Below are positions 39,510-48,544 of a stretch of DNA of 64,000 nt, one piece after another. Position 1 is the first letter of the stretch, and every line of letters starts with the position of its first letter. The notes under the pieces are model-generated. The model saw only the letters and a list, made by a program, of their open reading frames with translations, was not told where the DNA came from and made no database searches. Source of the DNA: Fluoribacter gormanii (lineage in GTDB: Bacteria > Pseudomonadota > Gammaproteobacteria > Legionellales > Legionellaceae); contig NZ_FTNL01000016.1 in NCBI RefSeq assembly GCF_900156395.1, positions 38,669 to 102,668 of the forward strand. Direction: 5' to 3'. Made by a program: the position numbers and the translations under genes.

Positions 39510-40751
39510 ATGAAACCAAATAACGATTTATTATCACCGAATAGTTCACCGCAAAAACTCAAAACAACAGGAGTCAAGCGTGTGAATAATATCCCTTTAG
39601 TGATAGCCATTGGCGTGTTGACCCTTTTTGTTGTGCTCATTGTCTTTGTTGCCCATAAGAGAGCCAATGCACAAAACCAAATCCCAGAGGCCATAAAAGT
39701 CACGGGACAGAAGAAAAATAACATGAATCTGGCCAATGAAATCGTTGGAAATCACAAAACCGGTGTGATGCCTGAGGCACTCATCATCAATCATGAGCAG
39801 GTACTTGAGTTACCTGTGGAGCAAAACTTCCTTCAAAAACAAGACATGGATAGTCAAAATGTATCGGATACGGAGCTGGAACGAATTCGTCAGGAAAAAA
39901 CTCAAGCATTTGAAGAAGCGGTCAAAGCAAAAACATCAATTATGGTTGATAATCCTCACCTGAATACCAGAGAACGTATCAATACACACAGAGCCAATTC
40001 TGTTGCACCATTCGATGTCGATGGCGGCAGTTCCTTTAAAGAGCCACTTCAACTGCTCGAGGGACGACAAAATGCTAGACCCATGCCGCAAACCTTGGGC
40101 GGTGAGGAAAATGAAATGCGCTGGCATTTAAATTCACGACTCGAGAATCCCAACAGTAAATACGAGTTAAGAGCCGGAAGTGTTATTCCTGGAGTGATGG
40201 TAAGCGGTATTTCTTCTGAACTGCCTGGGCAAATCATCGGTCAAGTCTCCCAGAACGTTTATGATACGGCGACCGGTAAGTATCTTTTAATCCCACAAGG
40301 TACAAAGATTTTTGGTCTTTATTCCAGTGAGGTGAGCTTTGGTCAGAGTTCGGTGCTGGTAGCCTGGCAACGCCTTACTTTTCCAGATGGAAAAGCTTTG
40401 GATATTGGCTCCATGCCAGGAGCTGATAGCGCAGGTTTCGCAGGCTTTCGTGATCAAATTAATAATCATTACTTACGAATTTATGGTTCAGCTCTCTTGA
40501 TGTCCGGTATCGTTGGGGGAATCAGTTACAGTCAAAACAGTAATCAGTCCAATCAGTATGGATTTAGCCCCCCTACAGCGGGCAGTGTATTAAGTCAGGC
40601 ATTGGGTCAACAGCTAGGCGAAGTAACGTCACAACTGGTGGCAAAAAATCTGAATGTAGCACCGACTCTAAACATTCGTCCGGGTTATCGATTCAACATC
40701 ATTGTCGTAAAAGATTTAACTTTTAGAAAGCCCTACCGGCAGTTCAGATAA
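39510..40751 (+). CDS. trbI: TrbI, VirB10-like energy-transducing core protein
   Basis: A 413-aa inner-membrane protein that spans the periplasm. One N-terminal membrane helix (VIAIGVLTLFVVLIVFVAH) follows a short cytoplasmic tail; the C-terminal beta-barrel domain has YELRAGSVIPGVMVSGI, QVSQNVYDTATGKYLLIPQGTK and RPGYRFNIIVVKD, all typical of VirB10/TrbI. ATG 39510 with AAGGAG upstream is preferred over the earlier in-frame ATG at 39486. Confidence 0.93.
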   Translation: MKPNNDLLSPNSSPQKLKTTGVKRVNNIPLVIAIGVLTLFVVLIVFVAHKRANAQNQIPEAIKVTGQKKNNMNLANEIVGNHKTGVMPEALIINHEQVLELPVEQNFLQKQDMDSQNVSDTELERIRQEKTQAFEEAVKAKTSIMVDNPHLNTRERINTHRANSVAPFDVDGGSSFKEPLQLLEGRQNARPMPQTLGGEENEMRWHLNSRLENPNSKYELRAGSVIPGVMVSGISSELPGQIIGQVSQNVYDTATGKYLLIPQGTKIFGLYSSEVSFGQSSVLVAWQRLTFPDGKALDIGSMPGADSAGFAGFRDQINNHYLRIYGSALLMSGIVGGISYSQNSNQSNQYGFSPPTAGSVLSQALGQQLGEVTSQLVAKNLNVAPTLNIRPGYRFNIIVVKDLTFRKPYRQFR

Positions 40752-40769
40752 CAAAAAAGAGGAACTGTG

Positions 40770-41507
40770 ATGAAACTTCGAATCCTGTTTGTTTATTTAT
40801 GGACATTTAATGCCTGCTCCAATATGCCCGTGTTTGATTTACCCAATTACGTACAAAATGGAAAAATGCTACTGAATCAGATTAAAGAGTATAAAACTCA
40901 GGTTGATCAATACAACAACCAGATTCAGCAATATCAAAACATGCTGGATAACACCAAATCACTCACATCGTTTCAGTGGGACAATGCCAATGGGGTAATA
41001 GATAATCTGCTTGAATCGACCGATACGATTGATTATTACAAACAGGAAGCAGGTAGCCTTCAAGGTTACCTGGATAGGTATCAAAGTCAGGAATACTATC
41101 AAAAAACACCCTGCTTTAATGGCAGCAACCAGTGTAGCCCCGAAGAAATCCAGAAAATAAGGCAAAGTAAAATATCAGCTTCTGTTGCTCAAAAACGGGC
41201 CAATGATGCCATGCTCAAGGGAATTGATAAACAGCAGCAAAGTTTAAAAGATGATTCGGTAAAACTGCGCACCTTGCAATCTCAGGCTCAAACTGCCCAG
41301 GGGCAAAAACAAGCGCTCCAGGCTGCCTCGCAACTGGCAAGTCAACAATCCCATCAACTGCTTCAAATAAGAGGACTTTTGTTAGCACAACAAGGCGCAC
41401 AAACCACAAAAGATGCAGCAGCCGCGAATAAGGAAGCCATACAAAACGCTGCTGATGAGCGTTTTAGATCGGGCAGCTACCATAAAAGTTCAGGTAAAAA
41501 ATGGTAA
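40770..41507 (+). CDS. trbJ: TrbJ, VirB5-like secreted conjugation protein
   Basis: A 245-aa protein with an N-terminal hydrophobic signal and a long helical, Gln-rich body (NYVQNGKMLLNQIKEYKTQ then IQQYQNML), the pattern of TrbJ/VirB5 minor pilus components. Start ATG 40770 follows GAGGA. The last ~15 residues (GSYHKSSGKKW) closely resemble the end of the next gene product, TrbK. It is probably exported to the periplasm or pilus tip. Confidence 0.88.
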   Translation: MKLRILFVYLWTFNACSNMPVFDLPNYVQNGKMLLNQIKEYKTQVDQYNNQIQQYQNMLDNTKSLTSFQWDNANGVIDNLLESTDTIDYYKQEAGSLQGYLDRYQSQEYYQKTPCFNGSNQCSPEEIQKIRQSKISASVAQKRANDAMLKGIDKQQQSLKDDSVKLRTLQSQAQTAQGQKQALQAASQLASQQSHQLLQIRGLLLAQQGAQTTKDAAAANKEAIQNAADERFRSGSYHKSSGKKW

Positions 41508-41534
41508 CTCATTTATAACAAGAGGAAGACAACA

Positions 41535-41738
41535 ATGAAACGATTAGGATTATCCATAGCACTTTTAGCATTTCTGCTTACAGGCTGTGACAGCACTGAA
41601 ACGAAAGCACAAAAGCATCTCGCATCGTTAACCTGCGACAGCTCCAAAGAAGGTAGGACAGCCGATGAACTCCAGGCCATAGCTGATGCTTGTTTTAAAG
41701 GCGGAAGTTACTCCAAAAGCTCAGGTATAAAGTGGTAA
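41535..41738 (+). CDS. trbK: TrbK-like entry-exclusion lipoprotein
   Basis: A 67-aa lipoprotein: lipobox LLTGC at residues 14-18 and a short mature part with two further Cys. Position between TrbJ and TrbL is that of RP4 TrbK, the entry-exclusion protein that blocks conjugation between cells carrying the same element. Its C-terminus GSYSKSSGIKW repeats the TrbJ tail. Sequence similarity to RP4 TrbK itself is not obvious, so the name rests on position, size and lipobox. Confidence 0.75.
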   Translation: MKRLGLSIALLAFLLTGCDSTETKAQKHLASLTCDSSKEGRTADELQAIADACFKGGSYSKSSGIKW

Positions 41739-41742
41739 TCCT

Positions 41743-43131
41743 ATGAAAAAAAAGACAATCACTTATTTAATCGTATTCTTTTTAATTGGGTTCGCCATGT
41801 CCGCCCATGCTCAAAGCGGCATGGACAGCAGGGATTTGCTGGATAATATTCTGTATCGTTTTTCCAGTACAGCCTCTACATGGAGCCAAACCATATTAAG
41901 TTATGCACGATACCTTTTTTGGTCTCTGGCATTAATCAGTATGGTATGGACCTATGGGCTTATGTCATTACGAAGAGCGGATATTCAGGAATTTATGGCT
42001 GAAACGGTTCGATTTTTAGTGGTTGTCGGTTTTTTCTATTGGATTTTGGATAATGGACCTGCCATTGCAACCGCAATTATCGACTCCATGCGACAACTCG
42101 CAGCTAAGGCTTCCGGAATTGATACGCACATTTCCCCCTCTGACATTATTGACGTAGGTTTTGATATTGTCTCAAAAGCAATTGATAACTCGTCCCTCTG
42201 GTCCCCTGCGGCAACTACGGTGGGATTGATCGTTGCAGGGGTGATTCTGGTCGTTTTGGCACTAGTCAGTATTAACATGCTGATTATTCTGATTACTGCC
42301 TGGATTTTAACCTATGGCGGCATCATCTTATTAGGGTTTGGTGGCGGACGCTGGACTTGCGATATCGCGATTCAATACTACAAAACGGTGTTGGGTATTG
42401 CTTTACAGGCATTTGCGATGATTTTGATTATTGGTATTGGTAAGTCTTTTGTCGATCAATATTATGCCGATATGGCAAAAGACATTCTCTTAAAAGAAAT
42501 GTTTGTGATGCTCGTTGTATCCATTATTTTGCTGATATTGATTAATAAAATCCCCCCTGTTCTTGCCAACATTGTATCAGGTGGCGGCGGAGGCAGCAGC
42601 GGTGGTATTGGTCTAGGTGGCGCTTTAGGTGCTGCCGGCATTGCAGGTGCCGCTTTGGCAAGCAGCGCAGGAGCTGTCAGTGCTCAAAGTGCAGGAGGCT
42701 TATCCGCTCTTCATGCGGCATTCAAAGCCGCTTCCCAAAGTATGGGTGCTGGTGATTTAGGTTCTGTGTCAGAAGGCAATGTCAGCTCCAAAACCGGCAG
42801 TGTGGCACAAGCCATGGGGCAAGCATCCAAATTTGCAGGTTCGTTCGGGTCACATTTGGCATCAGGGGCATTTGATGTGGCTCGTGAAAAGGCAAGTGCT
42901 GTAAAGGAGGCAATCGCTGCAACGGTGGCCGAAACTACCGGTGGGAAAATTGCCGATGCAATTCATCAACGGGTCGAATCACAAAATGATTTATCACTAT
43001 CGGAACATCAGGATTCAGTATTTCAAAATATTACCTCCATCGGTGTCCCAGAAGGAAGCTTTAGTTCTGGAGAAAATGACGATGAAGTCAGCCATTTTGT
43101 CAATCGCAAAGCTTCCGGAGACAGCCTATGA
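41743..43131 (+). CDS. trbL: TrbL, VirB6-like polytopic membrane protein
   Basis: A 462-aa inner-membrane channel component with a signal-like N-terminus ending near SAHAQS and about six membrane helices before residue 290. It has the TrbL signature LLGFGGGRWTCDIAIQYYKTVLGIALQ. After the membrane domain comes a Gly/Ser/Ala-rich linker (GGGGGSSGGIGLGG) and a hydrophilic tail. It overlaps the traG start by 4 nt. Confidence 0.92.
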   Translation: MKKKTITYLIVFFLIGFAMSAHAQSGMDSRDLLDNILYRFSSTASTWSQTILSYARYLFWSLALISMVWTYGLMSLRRADIQEFMAETVRFLVVVGFFYWILDNGPAIATAIIDSMRQLAAKASGIDTHISPSDIIDVGFDIVSKAIDNSSLWSPAATTVGLIVAGVILVVLALVSINMLIILITAWILTYGGIILLGFGGGRWTCDIAIQYYKTVLGIALQAFAMILIIGIGKSFVDQYYADMAKDILLKEMFVMLVVSIILLILINKIPPVLANIVSGGGGGSSGGIGLGGALGAAGIAGAALASSAGAVSAQSAGGLSALHAAFKAASQSMGAGDLGSVSEGNVSSKTGSVAQAMGQASKFAGSFGSHLASGAFDVAREKASAVKEAIAATVAETTGGKIADAIHQRVESQNDLSLSEHQDSVFQNITSIGVPEGSFSSGENDDEVSHFVNRKASGDSL

Positions 43132-45017
43132 ATCTGAATAAGCCTAATAAATCTATTGGCCCACAGGTAAGGAAAAAACAGGATAAAAAGAAAACCGTAC
43201 GACTCATTGGAATGATTATTCTGGGGTTTTTAATCAGTCTAGAAATTGGCACACAATATGTGGCTTATAAGTTTCATTATCACAATAGTTTAGGCTTTTC
43301 ATTTGCGCATGTTTATCTACCCTGGAATCTGCTCTGGTGGAACATGAACTATCATCATTACCATCCCGAATATTTTAATGCTGCGTTTGGCATGGTGGTG
43401 ATGAGTAGCTGTCTTTTTTTAATGCTGCTGATGTTTGCAAGTCGTCATTTAAAAAAAGAAAACATCAGCGAATACCTTCACGGCTCAGCCAGATGGGCGA
43501 ATAAGGATGATTTGAACAATGCGGGTTTGCTTAACCAGGAGGAAGGTGTGTATGTTGGGGCGATTGAAGATAGGCAGGGAGAAATTCATTATTTGCGCCA
43601 TAATGGACCGGAGCATATTTTAACCTATGCACCAACGCGATCTGGAAAAGGTGTTGGCCTTGTGATTCCAACCCTTTTATCGTGGAAGCACTCCTGTGTC
43701 ATCACGGATTTAAAAGGTGAGCTTTGGGCAATGACTGCCGGCTGGAGACAAAAGCATGCCAGCAATAAAGTGATTCGCTTTGAACCAGCAACATTAACTA
43801 GCTCAGCCCGTTGGAATCCGCTTGATGAAATCAGAGTAGGTACAGAATCAGAGGTGGGTGACGTACAAAATTTGGCAACGCTTGTGGTTGATCCTGATGG
43901 TAAAGGGTTAGAAACGCACTGGCAGAAAACATCGCAAGCTCTTTTGGTGGGTTTTATTCTGCATGCGATTTACAAACTGAACAACCAGGGGGAACCGGCT
44001 ACATTTCCCAACATTGACCGTATGCTAGTTGATCCCAATATTAATATTGCCGACCTACTCGTTGAAATGACCCAATACCCCCATATCGAGGGCAAAACCC
44101 ATCCTGTGATATCTGCCTCTGCCCGTGACATGATAGACCGACCTGAGGAAGAAGCCGGCTCTGTGTTATCAACTTTAAAATCTTATCTGGCGCTCTACCG
44201 CGACCCAGTGGTAGCGAATAACGTCTCAGCCTCTGATTTTTGCATCCGCGATTTAATGAACCATGCAAATCCTGTGAGTCTTTATATCGTGACTCAACCC
44301 AATGATAAGGCAAGGCTTCAACCTCTGATTCGGGTCATGATTAATATGGTAGTGAGGCTATTGGCTGACAAAATGGAGTTTGAGCGTGTATCGGATGATA
44401 AAGGCTTATCCTATGTCAGAACGAAAAAAACGTATAAACATCGATTGCTTTGTATGATTGATGAATTTCCAAGCCTTGGAAAACTCGATATTCTACAAGA
44501 GTCATTAGCCTTTGTTGCAGGTTATGGTTTAAAGTTTTACTTAATTTGCCAGGACATTAATCAGCTTAAAAGCCGTGAACGTGGTTATGGCCCAGATGAA
44601 ACCATCACTTCTAATTGCCATATCCAAAATGCGTATCCACCCAACAGAGTTGAAACCGCAGAACATCTTTCCAAGCTGACAGGTCAAACAACTATTGTTA
44701 AAGAACAAATCACCACCAGTGGCAAACGCTTTTCTACATTCTTAAATCAAATATCAAAAACAGCTCAGGAAATATCGAGACCTCTTTTAACTGTTGATGA
44801 GTGCCTGCGTATGCCAGGTCCCAAAAAAGATGCCAATGGTTTGATACGTGAGGCTGGTGATATGGTGGTTTATGCTGCGGGCTTCCCTGCTATTTATGGG
44901 AAACAACCTCTTTATTTTAAAGATCCGATCTTCATGGCAAGAGCATCAGTTGAGGCTCCTGTTCACTCAGATATTTTACGTACTCGTTTAAGTGAAGAAG
45001 AGGTCATCAGGTTATGA
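43128..45017 (+). CDS. traG: TraG, VirD4-type coupling protein
   Basis: A 629-aa inner-membrane ATPase that brings the TraI-DNA relaxosome to the T4SS. Two or three N-terminal membrane helices precede the motor domain: Walker A YAPTRSGKGVGLVIPTLL near residue 170 and Walker B LLCMIDEFPSLGKL near 445. It follows trbL directly, whereas in RP4 it lies in Tra1; this joined order is usual in chromosomal IncP-like ICEs. Confidence 0.95.
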   Translation: MNLNKPNKSIGPQVRKKQDKKKTVRLIGMIILGFLISLEIGTQYVAYKFHYHNSLGFSFAHVYLPWNLLWWNMNYHHYHPEYFNAAFGMVVMSSCLFLMLLMFASRHLKKENISEYLHGSARWANKDDLNNAGLLNQEEGVYVGAIEDRQGEIHYLRHNGPEHILTYAPTRSGKGVGLVIPTLLSWKHSCVITDLKGELWAMTAGWRQKHASNKVIRFEPATLTSSARWNPLDEIRVGTESEVGDVQNLATLVVDPDGKGLETHWQKTSQALLVGFILHAIYKLNNQGEPATFPNIDRMLVDPNINIADLLVEMTQYPHIEGKTHPVISASARDMIDRPEEEAGSVLSTLKSYLALYRDPVVANNVSASDFCIRDLMNHANPVSLYIVTQPNDKARLQPLIRVMINMVVRLLADKMEFERVSDDKGLSYVRTKKTYKHRLLCMIDEFPSLGKLDILQESLAFVAGYGLKFYLICQDINQLKSRERGYGPDETITSNCHIQNAYPPNRVETAEHLSKLTGQTTIVKEQITTSGKRFSTFLNQISKTAQEISRPLLTVDECLRMPGPKKDANGLIREAGDMVVYAAGFPAIYGKQPLYFKDPIFMARASVEAPVHSDILRTRLSEEEVIRL

Positions 45018-45559
45018 AAAAACTGTCAGCCTTCACCTCTATGTTTTTGATAAGCCTTATTGTTGTAGCCGCACTATTTCATGCCATGGGTTTTAGGATA
45101 AACCTGACTGAATCCATTCCAATAGGCTTATATTGCATCACCAGCGAAGCCCCTATGAAAAATGCTTATGTGATTTTTTGTCCTGATGACAGGAAATCGT
45201 TTAGGTTAGCAAGGGATAGAGGTTATATAGACCATGGTCTTTACTGTGATGGATATGGTTATTTAATGAAAAAAGTGGTCGCGATATCTGGCGATATTCT
45301 TTCTGTAACACCTGAAGGGGTCTTGGTAAATCAAACGTTGCTTCCCTTTTCAAAGCCAAAGTTAAAGGATGGAATTAGCCGAACATTACCTCAATGGAGG
45401 ACATTAGATTATCAGCTTAAAGAAAATGAAGTGATGACCATGACCAATCAAAGCGAATGGTCATTCGATGGTCGATATTATGGTCTTGTTCACATAAGAC
45501 AAATCAAGGGAATAATCACACCCATATGGGTAATTAATAAACGGGAGAAAACCACATGA
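45014..45559 (+). CDS. traF: TraF, pilin-maturing S26 peptidase
   Basis: A 181-aa signal-peptidase-like serine protease that in RP4 trims and cyclises TrbC. An N-terminal membrane helix is followed by the catalytic Ser34 in LTESIPIGLY and the Lys (86 or 87) in YLMKKVVAISGD. It overlaps the traG stop. Its presence matches the GAEI processing motif seen in TrbC. Confidence 0.92.
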   Translation: MKKLSAFTSMFLISLIVVAALFHAMGFRINLTESIPIGLYCITSEAPMKNAYVIFCPDDRKSFRLARDRGYIDHGLYCDGYGYLMKKVVAISGDILSVTPEGVLVNQTLLPFSKPKLKDGISRTLPQWRTLDYQLKENEVMTMTNQSEWSFDGRYYGLVHIRQIKGIITPIWVINKREKTT

Positions 45560-45720
45560 GTCACGAAACCGAGTTAATGGATGTGATTTCAGAAAAATTC
45601 GAAGATTTAGCAATCCCTGGCTTTCTTGTCGAAGTCAGCCCGATAGAAGCTGACCTCATGGGAGCTTTTGTTGAAGATGCACTCAATGAAGAAGATGCGA
45701 TGGAGGCCATTTATGACTAA
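45556..45720 (+). CDS. Small acidic protein between traF and traC (TraD-like position)
   Basis: A 54-codon frame starting at the ATG that overlaps the traF stop (ATGA) and ending 8 nt inside traC. It is very acidic (start MSHETELMDVISEKFEDLA) and has no membrane segment. Its location corresponds to the small traE/traD genes of RP4, and short acidic proteins named TraD are annotated in this place in similar ICEs; I cannot verify homology. Tight overlap on both sides argues that it is translated. Confidence 0.65.
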   Translation: MSHETELMDVISEKFEDLAIPGFLVEVSPIEADLMGAFVEDALNEEDAMEAIYD

Positions 45721-47905
45721 AATGCCTTGCCATCAAATCGTTGCCAATCAAATTATTGAAAGCCTGAAAGCAGGAACAGCACCTTGGCTAAAACCATGGG
45801 AACCAGGCACAGGTAATGGTCAAGTTCCTTATAATCCGATAACAGGTAAACGTTATCGCGGGATTAATGCATTGTATTTAATGCTGAACGAAAGTGATGA
45901 CAACCGCTGGTTAACCTACAAACAAGCACAAAGCATGGATGCTCAGGTTCGTAAGGGCGAAAAAGGCACCACAATTCAGTATTGGAAATTTCATGAAGAA
46001 CAAACCAAACACGATGATGCTGGTAACCCTGTACTTGATGCGCAAGGTAATCCATTAAAAGTGCAGGTGAGTCTTGAGCGACCCAAGGTGTTTTATGCAA
46101 CGGTATTCCATGCCTCGCAAATTGATAATATGCCTGAACTCATTGCAAAAGAGCCGGACTGGTCCTTAATTGAAAGAGCAGAAAAACTATTGCATAACTC
46201 CGGCGCTACCATTATTCATTCTGAGGCGGATAGAGCTTTTTACAGATTATCAACGGATAGCATCCATCTTCCACCAAAAGAGCAATTTAAATCCGCAGCG
46301 AAATATTATGCTACTGCCCTGCATGAACTAGGGCATTGGAGCGGTCATCCTTCAAGACTGGATAGAGATTTAGGTCATCCCTTTGGTTCAGATGCCTATG
46401 CCAAAGAAGAATTGAGAGCAGAAATTGCAAGCATGCTTTTGGGTGCTGAGCTTGGTATAGGTCATGACCCTTCACAACACACTGCCTACATCAAATCATG
46501 GATTCGAGTTCTGGAAGATGAGCCTTTAGAAATATTCAGAGCATCCGCAGATGCAGAAAAAATAGTGAATCATCTGTGTGCGTTAGAGCAAACCCAAGAC
46601 ATTCAACAGGGAGAACTTATTGAAATCAAGGATGATCAACTTAAAGAGGAAGTCTTTATGGCACGTGAAAAAACCACTTCTGAAAAAGTCTGGTTAAGCA
46701 TCCCCTACAAACAAAAAGAGATTGCAAAATCCACCATCGGCAAACTCCCCGATGGAACACCAGGAATTGCCTGGGATAAAGTGCAAAAGTGTTGGTATGC
46801 AAACCCTGGTGTTCCTGTTGAGAAAATCAAGGCCTGGCTTCCTGAAAATCAAGTAATGATTCAGGGTAAAGCGCTTATACCTGCTGATGAATTTAAAGCG
46901 GCATTGATAAACCTTGGTGCTATTGTTTCAGGTGGGCATCCAATTATGGATGGTAAACCCCATCGTATCCCCACTGAGGGCGATAAAAATGGTGAAAAAG
47001 CAGGATTTTATGTGGCTCATTTAGATGGTATTCCAGCAGGATATATTAAAAACAATCGAACTGGTGCTGAACTTAACTGGAAATGTAAGGGTTACGTTTT
47101 AACTGATAAACAAAAGGCAACGCTTAAAGCCGAAGCACTTGAACATCAACAAACTCGTCATCGTGAGCTTGAAGTCAAACAAAAAAGTACCGCATTAAGA
47201 CTCAAACAAAAATTATCCATGATGACAGAGGTTGTGGAACCCACACCTTATATGCAGGCCAAAGGTATTCAAGTTCATTCTGGTGTGTATACCGATGAAG
47301 AAAAAAAACTAACCTGTATTCCAGCAATCGATTGCGAAGGAACACTTTGGACTGTTCAGTACATTGCCGAAAACGGAACCAAAGGCTTTGCTAAAGACTC
47401 AAGAAAGGAGGGTTGCTTCCATGTATTGGGCGGCATAGATAAGCTTTCTGAAACACCAGTGATTGTAATTGCTGAGGGCTATGCCACAGCAGCCACAATA
47501 AAAGAAGCTACTGAACTGCCAGCCGTTGTTTCAGCATTTGACTCAGGAAATCTTAAAGCGGTAGCAAAAGGATTGCATGAAAAATACCCACACAAATTCT
47601 TTGTTATAGCCGCTGATGATGATAAGCATCTCGAGTTAACACAAGGCATCAATCCTGGTAAAGAAAAAGCTATAGAGGCCGCTACTGCGGTCAACGGTAT
47701 TGTAATTATTCCGAGTTTTGCTCCACTTGAACAGTCACAAAACCCTAAACAATTTAGTGATTTTAATGATTTGGCAAACCATAGTAAGTTAAGTATGGAT
47801 GGGGTAAAACGTCAATTTAAACTCAATTTAGCAAAAATCATTAAGGATTATCATCAGAAAAAAATGAATCTGAGTAATGTTGCCGATATGCAAAATAATC
47901 GCTAG
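45713..47905 (+). CDS. traC: TraC-like protein: ArdC antirestriction domain plus Toprim primase domain
   Basis: A 730-aa protein that probably travels with the transferred strand. The N-terminal ~300 residues are an ArdC-like module: ssDNA-binding segment (GTAPWLKPWEPGTGNG) and the zinc-protease motif HELGHWSGHPSR near residue 204. A middle DUF5710-like region (WLSIPYKQKEIAK) leads to a C-terminal Toprim-like domain with PVIVIAEGYATAATI near 585 and VIAADDDKH. It likely protects incoming DNA from restriction and primes complementary strand synthesis in the recipient. Start ATG 45713 overlaps the preceding small ORF. Confidence 0.87.
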   Translation: MTKMPCHQIVANQIIESLKAGTAPWLKPWEPGTGNGQVPYNPITGKRYRGINALYLMLNESDDNRWLTYKQAQSMDAQVRKGEKGTTIQYWKFHEEQTKHDDAGNPVLDAQGNPLKVQVSLERPKVFYATVFHASQIDNMPELIAKEPDWSLIERAEKLLHNSGATIIHSEADRAFYRLSTDSIHLPPKEQFKSAAKYYATALHELGHWSGHPSRLDRDLGHPFGSDAYAKEELRAEIASMLLGAELGIGHDPSQHTAYIKSWIRVLEDEPLEIFRASADAEKIVNHLCALEQTQDIQQGELIEIKDDQLKEEVFMAREKTTSEKVWLSIPYKQKEIAKSTIGKLPDGTPGIAWDKVQKCWYANPGVPVEKIKAWLPENQVMIQGKALIPADEFKAALINLGAIVSGGHPIMDGKPHRIPTEGDKNGEKAGFYVAHLDGIPAGYIKNNRTGAELNWKCKGYVLTDKQKATLKAEALEHQQTRHRELEVKQKSTALRLKQKLSMMTEVVEPTPYMQAKGIQVHSGVYTDEEKKLTCIPAIDCEGTLWTVQYIAENGTKGFAKDSRKEGCFHVLGGIDKLSETPVIVIAEGYATAATIKEATELPAVVSAFDSGNLKAVAKGLHEKYPHKFFVIAADDDKHLELTQGINPGKEKAIEAATAVNGIVIIPSFAPLEQSQNPKQFSDFNDLANHSKLSMDGVKRQFKLNLAKIIKDYHQKKMNLSNVADMQNNR

Positions 47906-48089
47906 ACAAATTAGAGACAAACTGTTTAAAATGCATCCCTAATAAGGCTATGCTCCTCGGCTTTCAGCCTCCCTTGCGCTCTGCGGCGTACAGAAGCAAC
48001 GCTAGCTAAAATGTTGGGTTATTGTTTAGCCAATAGCACCGATCATCCAGGAGTGTCAAATTTTCTTAATAAATAAAAATGAGGGAAAA

Positions 48090-48461
48090 ATGAACGTTGT
48101 TGTAAAAATAACACTTATTTTGAGTCTAATATTAGTTAATATAGCAGCTAATGCTATAGATAATAAATTTATACTTGAGAAATGTATAAAAGAAAATACT
48201 CTTGATTATATATATTGTCAGGGATGGCACGAAGGCCTTGGTAACCAAATAATAATGACTGAAGTTGCTCAATATCTTTCGAAGTATAAACACCCACCAA
48301 AATGGTTTGTGGAATTAAATGAAAATGAAGATGTTAACAATGATTTTTTTATTAGGATTCATAGAAATTATCTTAAGAAAAATCCTAAGTATGTAAAAGA
48401 ATATCCTCAAACATCATTCATGATGGCTTTTTCAGAACAAATACAGAAATATAAAGAATAA
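48090..48461 (+). CDS. Small exported protein, possibly Rap1a/Tai-like
   Basis: A 123-aa protein with a clear signal peptide ending near AANA (residue ~22) and GAGGGA upstream of ATG 48090. The mature part begins with a Cys pair (KCIKENTLDYIYCQGWHEG) whose spacing recalls Rap1a/Tai-type immunity proteins, followed by a helical segment. It lies alone between traC and the convergent traI. Similarity is weak; a transfer-associated periplasmic protein is an alternative. Confidence 0.5.
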   Translation: MNVVVKITLILSLILVNIAANAIDNKFILEKCIKENTLDYIYCQGWHEGLGNQIIMTEVAQYLSKYKHPPKWFVELNENEDVNNDFFIRIHRNYLKKNPKYVKEYPQTSFMMAFSEQIQKYKE

Positions 48462-48544
48462 TACACTTGGTTCAGTTTAAGAGCGGAATCTAATTCTTGC
48501 TAAAGAGTTTATATGGCAATCTGATAATCGCAAATATCTCCCCA

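Noticed and set aside
47906..48089. GC-richer patch after traC
   Set aside because: I looked for a hairpin, small ORF or att-like repeat and found none convincing.
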